From positions 19,857-31,289 of the forward strand of contig MU646318.1 in assembly GCA_026770585.1 (NCBI GenBank): a DNA stretch of 11,433 nucleotides, read 5' to 3'. Position numbers and translations under genes: made by a program. Positions 1 to 7,550 of this stretch are shown here, piece by piece. Each line of letters starts with the position of its first letter. The first letter of the stretch is position 1. The notes below the pieces were generated by a model that was not told the DNA's origin, searched no databases, and saw only the letters and a list, made by a program, of their open reading frames with translations. This stretch comes from Baffinella frigidus. Taxonomy: Eukaryota; Cryptophyceae; Cryptomonadales; Baffinellaceae.

Positions 1-98
1 TTCAGGGTTCAGGGTTCAGGGTTCAGGGGTCAGGGTTCAGGGTTCAGGGTTCAGGGTTCAGGGTTCAGGGTTCAGGGTTCAGGGTTCAGTGTTCACGG
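1..98. repeat. TTCAGGG minisatellite (telomere-like)
   Basis: About 13 near-perfect 7-bp TTCAGGG units open the window; one unit is 8 bp, one is 6 bp, and the last two are degenerate. TTCAGGG differs by one base from the TTTAGGG telomere unit. On the minus strand it reads CCCTGAA, the orientation in which similar repeats lie inside the introns of the transporter gene at 1092-4776. The array may therefore belong to an intron of the tentative minus-strand gene next to it. It is cut by the window edge, so its full length is unknown. Confidence 0.9.
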
Positions 99-143
99 TG
101 CTGAATTTATGGTGCTGACTTGAGGGTGTAGCGTGTCTCACCA

Positions 144-654
144 TCATGCATCCATGTTAGCAGAGAGGGGGAAAGGGGGGGGGAGGGCGCCCCAAGCGTC
201 AAGCGTTTCGCGCACACAAGCACAGCCGGACAGCACAGCTAGGTTTTGTGGAAAGGCAGAGCCGCTACAAGGTCCGTGTCTGAGGTGGGGGGCTGATGTG
301 GACGCACCGCCGGCTCCGCCTTTTCCGCCCGCACCAGCACCAGACATAAACTTGCCGTAGTACCCCTCGTTGTCCCTCGCAACGCAGTGGGTGCCACCAT
401 CGTTGCAGATGTCCCTGCACCAGCGAGCTGCAGTTGAGCACCTTGTCCACAACGCCCAGCGGGGTACCAGCCCGGCCGCGGGCGCAGCGAGCTGCAGACC
501 CAGTCCCCCGTCTCAAAGCGGGCAGGAAAGAATGTCCCTGCCAGCGGGGGCGCGGCTTCCCAGAACCAGCCCGATGCCTGAGCTGCCGAGAGGGGACTCA
601 CGTGTCGTAGTCGTCGTAGGCGCCCATCGGGCCGCCCATCCCTGTAAAATTCAT
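144..654 (-). CDS. Possible minus-strand gene, 5' exons (unknown function)
   Basis: Tentative model. Exon 1 runs from 654 down to 602 (ATG at 654-652) and encodes MNFTGMGGPMGAYDDYD plus two bases of a Thr codon. It ends exactly at a consensus GTGAGT donor (601-596). Joining to the CAG acceptor at 417-415 (187-bp intron) keeps the frame: the next residues are DICNDGGTHCVARDNEGYYG, followed by a Gly/Ala-rich stretch and a TGA at 146-144, about 107 residues in all. I recognise no domain. Short Asp/Tyr- and Gly-rich stretches resemble the low-complexity N terminus of the neighbouring transporter only in composition. The first exon and donor are the strongest part. The acceptor and 3' end are uncertain because several other CAG sites exist, and the TTCAGGG array beyond 144 could be a further intron. 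It may also be a chance arrangement. Confidence 0.3.
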
Positions 655-1091
655 CTTGGAGAAGAGCAGACACGAAAGCTGCACAGGGGAACACGGACAG
701 CGTTGGTCAGACGGAGAACCGGGTCACACAATGCGCACGCCCACGCCCACACACACACCGCAAGAACTTCACACCAGGCACACAAACGCGCCCGCCGTCG
801 GAGCTCTCACCATCTTCCCAAAGACTTCCCCGAAGACTCCAGGAAGACGAACAGGCAAATCTGATCCAATGGCTCCAATGCCGAAAACGGCTCCAATGCC
901 GATCATTTTAGATCAACCGTTTTTCAGTTGACCTAAACAAAGCAACTTAGCGAGCAAAGTGGCCATATTTTAGTCAACGCTGCATTTCTTGCTATTTTCG
1001 CAGACAGAACGCGTCACCAGCCAGTCGAAAGGCAGGCCGGTCTTGCATCGATACCAGGGGCCCTTTTGCAGCCACTGCATCGATCGCAGCC
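655..1091. promoter_or_regulatory. Upstream/divergent interval with CCAAT cluster
   Basis: This 437-bp interval lies between the plus-strand transporter start (1092) and the tentative minus-strand start (654). It contains three CCAAT motifs within 32 bp (866-870, 875-879, 893-897), a short CA-rich stretch near 740-765, and an AT-richer segment at about 900-1000. CCAAT boxes are common eukaryotic promoter elements, so a bidirectional promoter is plausible. However, two of the three sit in a GGCTCCAAT context that recurs in repeats elsewhere in the window, so they may be repeat-derived. No clear TATA box was identified. A possible splice acceptor (tttcgcag, about 997-1004) could mark a 5' UTR intron. 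Confidence 0.35.
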
Positions 1092-4000
1092 ATGTCGGAC
1101 GGCTACGGCAACGACGGCAAGATTATGGACACAGAAACCGATGGCTCCACGGTCAGCCCCCTTCTCCTGCGAGGGATACTGCTGGGTCCCAGCTTTCAAC
1201 AGCCAGTGGAGGCATGCAGGCTGGGCGAGGGCATGGCGGGGACTGCAGCTAGCAGGTTGCGGCGCTCCGCTCTCGGGGCACAGTTGAGAGGTCACCGCGG
1301 TGAAGCGGGCGCCCGCTTAGTTCGTTCTCACCCTTCTCGCCCTTGGGCGATCCCTGCTGACTCATCAACCCTGCGACCGAGCTTCAACAGCCGTGAGGCA
1401 GGATGGGCGGGGTCCCGGTGGGGACTGCAGCTAGCAGAGTGCGGCGTTCCGCTCTCAGGGCGTAGCTGCGAGGGCATCGCAGTGAAGCGGGCTGCCCGCT
1501 TAGTTCGTTCTCGCCCTTGAGCTCCATGCTGACTCATCAACCCAAAGACCCAGCTTTCAACAGCCAGTGAGGCATGCAGGCTAGGCGGGGGTCTGGCGGG
1601 ACTGCAGATAGCAGATTGCGGAGAGGTCATCGGTGAAGCTGGCTGCCCGCTTAGTTTGTTCCCCCCCTTCTCACCCTGGGGCGATCCCTGCCGACTCCTC
1701 ACCTCGCCCCTTGCCCTGAGCAGTACGAGGACAACGGCGCTCCCCAGAGCGACATGGGCGAGAGCGACTATGACGGCGCCGACGAGGAGCCGGAGAACCG
1801 CAAGAAGCCGACCGTGATGCGTCTGCTTCGCTTCGGGAAGCCGGAGCTCCCCCTTGTCATCTCGGCAACCTTCTTGGCGTCCATCTCGGCGTTCCTGCAC
1901 ATGTCGCAGAACATTTTTGTCGGGATGGTCATCAACGCCGTCCACTACTCTTCCCTCAACGCCGGCAAGTCGGCGGTGACGACTTTCACCCTTTACCTTC
2001 TTTGCATCTACGTGGCTGACTGCATGCTCACGCTCTTCTCCTCGGTGCTCTACACGATTGCGGCGACGCGCTGCTCCTGCCGGCTGCGCACGCTCGTGCT
2101 GCGCAACATGCTCCGCCAGGACGTCGCCTTCTTCGACACAGTGCGCGTCGGAGAGCTCCTCAACCGTCTCTCCACGGACACGGAGGTGATCCAGATGGTG
2201 GTGACGGCGAACCTCGCCGGGTGGTTCATCCCGCTGTGCCAGGTGGTGATCGGCCTCATCGCCATCTTCACGTACAACTGGAAGCTCACGCTCGTGGTCC
2301 TCTCGCTCATCCCCGTCATCGCCGTGTGCATGTTCCTCCAGGGGTTCTGCATGAAGATCCTCACGGAGCAGGAGCTCATCGCCCTCGCCGACGCGGGGTA
2401 ACACCCTAAACCCTGAACCCCTATACCCTCCTCCCTCTACACTCACTCTACACTCCCTCTACCCTATACCCTTCAACCTCAACACCAAACCCTAACCCTA
2501 CACACCAAACACCAACCCCTAAACCCTAAACCCAAACCCAGGTCCAAGGCCGACGAGACGCTCTCGAACATCCGCACGGTGCGGTCGTACGTGATGGAGG
2601 AGAAGGAGATCTCGCACTACGCGGACAAGATCAACATCTCGTACCTCATCATCAAGCGCCGCGCGTGGATCGCCGGTAACCCTACACTGACCTCAATCCT
2701 TGATCCTGACCTCAACCCTCATCCATCAACACTCAACCCTGACCTCAACCCTCAGCACTCAACACTCAACACTCAACACTCAACCCTGACTGAACACTCA
2801 ACCCAAGTGAACCCTCCCTCAACCCTCCCTCAACCCTCCCTCAACCCTCAACCCTCCCCAGGTGGCCTGTCGTCCATCACGAACCTCGCGGGTGACTCGT
2901 GCATCCTCGTCGCCATGTGGTACGGAACCCTACACCCTACACCCCAAATCCTGCGTCTGGCGAGCGTCTTGTGAGCTCCAATGGCTCTGGATGAGCGTCT
3001 GGTGAGCGTCTGGACCTCACAAGAGGTCCAGGCGCTGACGGCCCTGCGGCGACGTCCTGGCGCAGCATGTTGCGATGAGCGTCTTGTGAGCCCCGATATC
3101 TCCAACAGCTCCAAGCGTCTTGTGAGAGCGTCTTGTGAGCTCCAATAGCTACAACGCCTAACCCCAAACCCCACACCAGGTATGGTGGGCAGCTCATCTT
3201 CCAGAACCAGATGTCAGTCGGCGGCCTCGTGTCCTACATGCTCTTCGCGCTCCAGTCCGTCTTCGCGTTCTCCTCCCTCATCTCCATCTTCCCCCAGGTC
3301 CGCCCCGCCCCCAAATTCGCTACAAGTCGAATGTACACCCTGCGTCGCGGTAGGTCTAAAACACAGTGATCCAAAATGTTTTATATCCGCGGTACACGTT
3401 TAAAACACCCCGGTACACAACGTTTTATAACCGGGGCGCGCGTACCCGCAGTTCATGGAGGCGATCGGCGCGTCCGGGCGTATCTTCGAGCTGCTCGACC
3501 GCGTGCCGGCCGTGAACTATGACGGCGGGTACATCGCGCCCAACGGCATCGAGGTAAACCCTACACCCCAAACCCTCAGTCCTCAACCCTGAAGCCTGAT
3601 ACGCCCCACACATCAAACGCCCCACACATCAAACCCTAAACCCTAAAGCCTGAGACACCCCACACCCTAAGCCTGATACACCTCAAACCCTAAACCCTAA
3701 AGCCTGATACACCCCACACCCCAAATCATCAATCCTCCACCCTAAAGCCTGACCCCTAACCCCTAAACCCTCCACAGGGCCACATCGAGTTCAAGGACGT
3801 GCACTTCCACTACCCGTCCCGCCCCAAGATCAAGATCATGAACGGCCTCTCCGTGAACCTCCCCCCCGGCAAGACCCTCGCGCTCGTCGGCGCGTCCGGG
3901 TGCGGCAAGTCCACCTTCATCTACCTCATCGAGCGCTTCTACGATTGCCAGGGGGGCTCGATCCTGATCGATGGGATGGACATCCTCAAGTACGACCCGC

Positions 4001-4776
4001 AGTGGCTGCGCGACCAGGTCGGGCTCGTGCAGCAGGAGCCGGTGCTCTTCGCCATGTCCATCGAGGACAACATCATGTACGGGTCCAAGATCTGCACGCA
4101 CGCGCGCGTCGAGCAGGCCGCGCGCCTGGCCAACGCGCACGACTTCATCCAGGCGCTGCCGCAGGGCTACGACGCGCAGTGCGGGGAGCGCGGGGTGATG
4201 CTCTCCGGCGGGCAGAAGCAGCGCATCGCCATCGCGCGCGCGCTGCTCAAGGACCCCAAGATCCTGCTGCTCGACGAGGCCACGTCGTCGCTCGACGCGG
4301 AGAGCGAGAAGCTCGTGCAGGAGGCGCTGGACCGGCTCATGGTCGGGCGCACGTGCGTGGTGGTGGCGCATCGTCTGTCGACGATCCGCAACGCGGACAT
4401 CATCTCGGTGGTGCAGGGCGGGAAGATCGTCGAGTCGGGGACGCACGACGACCTCCTGTCCCGCGACGGCGTGTACCGCCGCTTCGGCGCGCGCCAGTTT
4501 GGCATCATCGGCCTCTCGCCCGCCGAGGCCGACGAGGCGCACGCGCAGGAGACGTCCTCCTCCTCCCCCGCCATGACCGGGCCGTTCTCCGCGGTGGAGG
4601 CGCTCCGGAGCGTGGCGAAGTCGCGCGGGGAGGACGCCGAGGTCATGGAGGCCGTGGCGGCGCTCGCGGTGATGGACGCGGAGCCGCAGGGGCTGGCTGA
4701 CGCGGCGCGCGAGCTGCAGGCGCTCGAGATGACCATGCAGCAGACCGTGGCGGAGATCGTGCACGTCACTCGGTAA
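1092..4776 (+). CDS. ABCB-type half ABC transporter, 7 exons, 714 aa
   Basis: Exons 1092-1151, 1724-2397, 2542-2675, 2862-2919, 3180-3297, 3452-3553 and 3778-4776 join in frame (2145 nt, TAA 4774-4776). All six introns are GT-AG. The start has a good context (gcagccATG). Residues 1-60 are acidic and polar. The membrane domain has helices near 63-90, 105-133, 171-217 (two), 290-313 and 320-346, with the family-typical [13 protein letters not shown] at the end of an early helix and [10 protein letters not shown] after it. The ATPase domain has Walker [10 protein letters not shown] (420-428), Q-loop Gln about 468, signature LSGGQ (524-528), Walker B ILLLDE (544-549), D-loop SSLD (552-555) and switch His 580, all intact. 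A tail of about 100 residues (605-714), with a Ser run and Ala/Glu-rich helix, follows. Members of this TAP/ABCB family dimerise and export peptides, lipids or metal-thiol conjugates in organelle or plasma membranes; substrate and location cannot be assigned here. Confidence 0.93.
1152..1723 (+). repeat. Intron 1 of ABC gene with threefold tandem repeat
   Basis: This 572-bp GT-AG intron (donor ACG|GTCAGC, acceptor GAGCAG|TAC) joins phase 0 and brings two acidic exons together. Most of it is three imperfect direct copies of a 160-190 bp unit: about 1191-1380, 1381-1551 and 1552-1710. Shared landmarks are CTTCAACAGCC near each start, GGACTGCAG(C/A)TAGCAG in the middle, GCCCGCTTAGTT and then a pyrimidine-rich end with GCTGACTCATCAACC. 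Copy 3 is shortened by a deletion around 1620. The exon 1 frame stays open into the intron, so retention would give a different, repeat-encoded C terminus. That reading lacks any domain and is not favoured. Confidence 0.8.
2398..2541 (+). repeat. Intron 2: telomere-like C-rich repeats
   Basis: A 144-bp intron (GTAACACCCTAAACCC...AAACCCAG) made almost entirely of variants of CCCTAAA/CCCTGAA/ACACCAAACC. It interrupts the codon of Gly245. GT follows the acceptor AG directly, so a short GGT-type direct repeat brackets the intron. Confidence 0.88.
2676..2861 (+). repeat. Intron 3: AACCCT/AACACTC repeats
   Basis: A 186-bp intron beginning GTAACCCTACACTGACC and ending CCTCCCCAG, in the codon of Gly290. 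The interior is low-complexity: CTCAACCCT, four tandem CTCAACA units near 2756-2781, then CCTCAACC runs. It resembles introns 2 and 6 in composition, strand orientation and GT-AG|GT boundary. Confidence 0.88.
2920..3179 (+). repeat. Intron 4: GCGTCTTGTGAGC repeats and inverted exon-2 copy
   Basis: A 260-bp intron whose donor is the GT of TG|GTACGG at 2920, not the later GA. That choice restores Trp309-Tyr310-Gly-Gly across the junction. It starts and ends with AACCCTACACCC/CCCCAAACCCC tracts. The middle holds several copies of GCGTCTTGTGAGC (near 2964, 3079, 3115 and 3128), an 8-bp perfect stem (3011-3018 with 3023-3030, loop ACAA), and a 27-bp inverted near-copy of exon 2 at 3048-3074. Confidence 0.85.
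3298..3451 (+). other. Intron 5 with GC hairpin near acceptor
   Basis: A 154-bp phase-0 intron (CAG|GTCCGC...ACCCGCAG|TTC). Unlike introns 2, 3 and 6 it has no telomere-like repeats. Two related segments, GCGGTACACGTTTAAAA and CCGGTACACAACGTTTTATA, lie side by side. CCCCGGT (3408-3414) pairs with ACCGGGG (3430-3436) across a 15-nt loop, about 15 bases before the acceptor. Confidence 0.85.
3554..3777 (+). repeat. Intron 6: telomere-like higher-order repeat
   Basis: A 224-bp phase-0 intron (GAG|GTAAACCCTACACC...CTCCACAG|GGC). CCCTAAACCCTAAAGCCTGA followed by ACACCCCACACC recurs several times as a unit of roughly 45 bp, a higher-order arrangement of CCCTAAA variants. It again has the C-rich strand as sense. 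Confidence 0.88.
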
Positions 4777-5394
4777 GCGAGCGGCGCGCTTCAGATAGGC
4801 GTTGCGCTTATTTCACCAGGTAGCCGCAACGCTTTTTTGACCAGATGAGCGTCGCAAGACGCGTGTCTGGGCAGCAGCCCCTGCGTCGCGCCGGTTTTGT
4901 TCCGCGCGACGCGCCTTGCTTTTAGCCTGCGCGGCGATGGGGTGGGGATGGGGGTTGGGGGGGGGGGGGTGGCTCTGTGCCACCTCCAACAGTGTCGGAA
5001 GGCGGCAAGCAGTGCTCAGTCGCTTGAGACAGGGTGCGCCGGGGGAGAGCGTAGTGGTGCTAAAGGCCGCTGTAGGTCTTAAGCTACACATAGGGGGGGT
5101 CGTTGCCATTAGCTGGTAATCGTTTTCAACAGAAAAAAATCCAAAATCAAGGAGAGTGGGGAAGAGGCGCATGTCTCTGCTCGCTGGAGACTGCCTCTGT
5201 TGGAAGTGAGAAAATTAGACTCGTGCGCTCGTGCGAAGGAGCAGACTACAGGGGTACCACGCTCACAAGCATCAGTCAAATCTCAGAACGGATGCTCTGC
5301 GTGTCCCATCTCTCAAGTGGGAGCCTCCCAGGAGGTTGGAACCCTCGGAAGTGAGGATATTACTTCCGCAGGCGTGTCAGTGCATGTACAGGGG
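4777..5394. other. 3' flank of ABC gene; no gene seen
   Basis: This is a presumed 3' UTR and intergenic DNA. GCGTTGCG (4799-4806) pairs with CGCAACGC (4825-4832) and is followed by six T, a stem-loop 22 bases past the stop codon. A 13-base G run lies at about 4957-4969. A 7-bp stem with a 9-nt loop sits at 5346-5368. A diverged TIR relic matching the downstream elements (TACAGGGGTACCACGCTCAC) starts at 5247. Short open frames here have no coding character. No poly(A) signal is assigned, because algal signals vary. Confidence 0.5.
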
Positions 5395-5541
5395 TACAGG
5401 GGTACCTCGCTCATAAGAAACCGCCTCCTCCTAGGACCCTACAGTAGGCCTAGGCCTAGGGCCCTATGGTGGTCCCTTGCCCCTCACCAGCTGTGGGGGG
5501 CAAGGGGCGGGGCGCTCTCTTATGAGCGAGGCACCCCTGTA
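5395..5541. mobile_element. MITE-like element A1 (147 bp, TA-flanked)
   Basis: The left end TACAGGGGTACCTCGCTCAT (continuing AAGAAA) is matched by the inverted right end CTTATGAGCGAGGCACCCCT followed by GTA, with one internal mismatch. TA at both ends suggests a 2-bp TA target duplication, as made by Tc1/mariner-type transposases. The core is rich in CCTAGG, TAGGCCTA and GGGCCCTA. There is no coding capacity, so it is non-autonomous. An extra TACAGGGG lies directly before it (5387-5394). Confidence 0.8.
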
Positions 5542-6227
5542 CCTCACTCAGAAGGTGCGTGTAATCTGAGAAGGGTCGGTGGCAGGTCCTTAAAATTCAA
5601 GAAACGCAGGGGAAACCGTCTGTGGCACGGCCTTGGAATTTAAGAAGAGCAGCAACGGAAACAGAGGGCGCCCGAGAGAGCTCGGGTGCCGACATGAGAG
5701 ATCGCGAGCGCGGAAGTCTTTAAGTTGATTAATTGACTTTACGCGCTCCCCCCGCCTGCTAAAGTAAACTGTCGGCTCCGTGGCCAGTCCCACCAACACC
5801 TCTTCACCGTACAACGGTCCTTCTGTTTCTTAATCCTCGTCCTCACTGCCCCCGCTTCTCTCGCTGCCCCCCCCCCTCCCCCTCTTGCGTGCCCCCCCAT
5901 CCTCCCACTCACTCTCAGATCCAGATTCAGCGTCGGTGCAGGGGTACCTCGCTCATAAGAAAGCGACCCCCCCACTAGGCCCACCATAGGGCATAGGCCT
6001 ACTCTCGGTGGCACGTTCGTATCTATTACGAAATGCAGGGAAAACAGTCAGCAGTACGTTATTAAAAAGGAAGAACCGCCTCCCCTCAAAAACGCTCCGT
6101 TCTTATCAAAACGGTTTCAGTTGGACGAGGTTTTCCCGTAACTGGTCGACCACAGAACACATCGGTACCTTTGGTACTTGGGACCACTTGTGACGTGTGC
6201 GTCCGTGTTCATAGGCTAACATCCTGC
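5542..6227. other. Repeat-derived intergenic DNA
   Basis: No protein gene is supported. 5578-5660 and 6006-6090 look like diverged direct copies of one sequence, both beginning CGGTGGCA and both containing GAAA(C/T)GCAGGG followed by AAAC. Between them is a C/T-rich stretch (5850-5910) with poly-C runs. The one-ended A-type element at 5939 lies just before the second copy. The minus-strand frames over 5590-6014 are short and partly read through element ends (SYERGTP is translated TIR). Confidence 0.45.
5939..6012 (+). mobile_element. One-ended relic of A-type element
   Basis: GCAGGGGTACCTCGCTCATA with following AGAAA matches the left end of the elements at 5395 and 6907. It is followed by the family core (CACTAGGCCCACCATAGGGC, then TAGGCCTAC). 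No right-hand terminal repeat follows, so the element is truncated. The layout is the same as the relic at 7551. Confidence 0.65.
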
Positions 6228-6358
6228 AAACCGGGTAGTTAGGCCTACGGTATTGCTTACGGTAGGCCGTAGGCCCCTAGGACCTAATGTTTCATAGGAC
6301 CCCCTCTATGCCCGTAGAGCCTACCGTAGGCAATACCATAGGCATAACTACCCGGTTT
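6228..6358. mobile_element. Palindromic hairpin element B (131 bp)
   Basis: The 40-bp arms at 6228-6267 and 6319-6358 are inverted repeats matching at 37 of 40 positions, beginning AAACCGGGTAGTTA. The 51-bp centre contains TAGGCCCCTAGGACC and CATAGGACCCCC, the same vocabulary as the cores of the A and C elements. No open frame is present. A foldback/MITE insertion is the simplest reading. No clear target duplication is visible at the ends. Confidence 0.75.
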
Positions 6359-6383
6359 TCAGTCCGTTACCCTATTAGTGTGG

Positions 6384-6456
6384 TAGGGGCAACGGCTCCA
6401 ATGGTCCACAGCTGGTGAGGGGCAATGGCTCCAATAGCCTTTATCCTACAGGGGTA
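6384..6456 (+). repeat. 73-bp dispersed direct repeat, copy 1
   Basis: Begins TAGGGGCAACGGCTCCAAT and ends TATCCTACAGGGGTA. It matches 7024-7096 along its whole length with scattered substitutions. Both copies contain two GCTCCAAT motifs and run straight into an element end starting TACAGGGGTA. Confidence 0.75.
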
Positions 6457-6590
6457 CCTCGAAAACGCAAACGCAACTCAAGACAACGGACCAGATTCGA
6501 CCCCTGCTAGTCAACTCGCTTGTACTAATTTAAGAAAGCACCGATCGAACGGCGTTCGAGCAAGGGTGTTCTCATAGCCGAGGTACCCCG

Positions 6591-6671
6591 TGTGAGCCTC
6601 GGTCGGACAGGTGATGAGCCTCGGTGGTTGACTAATGAAGGTAAGTTCTCTCTCGCTTGTGTGTGGGCCCC
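6591..6671 (+). repeat. 81-bp tandem unit 1
   Basis: TGTGAGCCTCGGTCGGACAG and onwards is repeated in tandem at 6672 with very few changes. Each unit contains ATGAAGGTAAGTT, that is, a perfect GTAAGT donor-like sequence after an AAG. The preceding bases, 6448-6590, look like a degenerate A-type element (TACAGGGGTACCTCG on the left, CATAGCCGAGGTACCCC on the right). Confidence 0.8.
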
Positions 6672-6818
6672 TGTGAGCCTCGGTCGGACAGGTGATGAGC
6701 CTCAATGGTTGACTAATGAAGGTAAGTTCTCTCTCGCTTGTGTGTCGGGCCTTGGCCGGCGCGGCCTCGCCCCTCCTAAGCGGGGTCTCATCTGGTAGCG
6801 AAGGTCGTTCCGGGGCTC
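6672..6818 (+). repeat. 147-bp inverted-repeat arm, left copy
   Basis: By direct alignment this stretch is about 95% identical (8 mismatches in 147, no gaps) to the reverse complement of 7734-7880. It includes the second 81-bp unit and continues through GGGCCTTGGCCGGCGCGGCC to CGGGGCTC. The frames that cross it have no recognisable domain. Confidence 0.85.
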
Positions 6819-6906
6819 GAGCTCAGTCTTTTCGAGGGATGCCTGACGGTACAGGGGAATCCCTCCGCCTGTTTTGGGTTTGGTGCATGGGGGTTCGGTC
6901 CATATG

Positions 6907-7026
6907 TACAGGGTTGCCTCGCTCATAAGAACCGCACCCCCCAAGGACGATCCAGTAAGACCATGCCTAGGGTCCTAGGGTGGTCCTGGGGGGGGGGCGG
7001 TTTCTTATGAGCGAGGTACCCCTGTA
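6907..7026. mobile_element. MITE-like element A2 (120 bp, TA-flanked)
   Basis: TACAGGGTTGCCTCGCTCAT at the left and the inverted GAGCGAGGTACCCCTGTA at the right form terminal repeats of about 30 bp, extending inward to a shared CCGC/GCGG. TA lies at both outer ends. The core contains CCTAGGGTCCTAGGGTGGTC and a G run. It has no coding capacity and belongs to the same family as 5395-5541. Confidence 0.85.
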
Positions 7027-7096
7027 GGGGCAACAGCTCCAATAGTCCACCGCTAGTGAGGGGCAATGGCTCCAATCGCCTTTACCCTACAGGGGT
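7024..7096 (+). repeat. 73-bp dispersed direct repeat, copy 2
   Basis: This is the second copy of the repeat at 6384-6456, with two GCTCCAAT motifs and CCTACAGGGGTA at its end. It overlaps the last bases of element A2 by its TA and abuts element C1. Confidence 0.75.
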
Positions 7097-7103
7097 ATCT
7101 GGG

Positions 7104-7208
7104 CTATCCCTTAAGTGGCGAGGGGGTCTTAAAGGACCCCCTACAGGTTCTAGGCAGGTCCTAGGGCCCTACGATAGGGTGTATGAGCCTACTCGCCACG
7201 TAAGGGAC
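7104..7208. mobile_element. MITE-like element C1 (about 105 bp)
   Basis: CTATCCCTTAAGTGGCGAG at the left pairs with CTCGCCACGTAAGGGA at the right. The core contains GGTCCTAGGGCCCTA and, in opposite orientation, matches element C2 at 8039-8142 over about 35 bp with few changes. This copy is more diverged than C2. Confidence 0.75.
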
Positions 7209-7550
7209 AAGAACACGGGTGCTCCGACATCGGTCAGTGTCTGTTTTCTGAAATTAGTACCAGAGGGTTTCCTAAACGCACGATAGTCAACCCTCTGGTA
7301 CTAAATTAAAAAAACGAAGGGCCCAAATCCGGTCTGTGTTCTTAAGTTCTGTTTTCTTATCCCAGTACCTACCCCTGTACCACAGTCAGTTCGTAGGAGT
7401 GTCGAAATGTGAACCTTGAGTGTTTCACTGAAAGTTCAGATCGGGAGTCGTAGTGCTGCGAGGGCCGCTGTTTTTACTGTTGAAAACGGTTACCACCTAC
7501 GGGTAACGCAACCCCTTGCTCAGCTAGAGGTCTCGGCTAGGAGTTGTGTT
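7209..7550. other. Non-coding interval with 16-bp perfect stem-loop
   Basis: TTAGTACCAGAGGGTT (7254-7269) and AACCCTCTGGTACTAA (7289-7304) are perfect inverted repeats with a 19-nt loop. Related sequence (AGTCAAC, CTCG, GTACT, AATTAAGAA) occurs near 6512 and, inverted or direct, near 9515-9545, so the hairpin is part of a dispersed repeat. The rest shows no gene. Confidence 0.6.

Noticed and set aside
1092-1520. 142-residue read-through of exon 1 into intron 1
   Set aside because: Codes for repeat sequence only. Splicing at 1152/1723 gives an acidic N terminus continuous with exon 2 and the transporter.
1328-2446. 372-codon minus-strand open frame
   Set aside because: It is antisense to exon 2 of the transporter and to the tandem repeats of intron 1. 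Its His/Glu/Arg-rich composition is the usual shadow of a GC3-rich gene, and no domain is visible.
2579-2974. Open frame over exon 3 and intron 3
   Set aside because: It is out of frame with the transporter in exon 3 and then translates CTCAACCCT repeats.
3763-4764. 333-codon minus-strand open frame, and a 266-codon plus-strand frame at 3900-4700
   Set aside because: Both are shadows of the ABC ATPase exon; they are Arg/His/Leu- and Arg/Ala-rich without motifs, while the real frame has every ATPase motif.
4799-4838. Stem-loop plus T6 as a bacterial-type terminator
   Set aside because: The context is a spliced eukaryotic gene. It may be a 3' UTR hairpin, but no termination function can be claimed.
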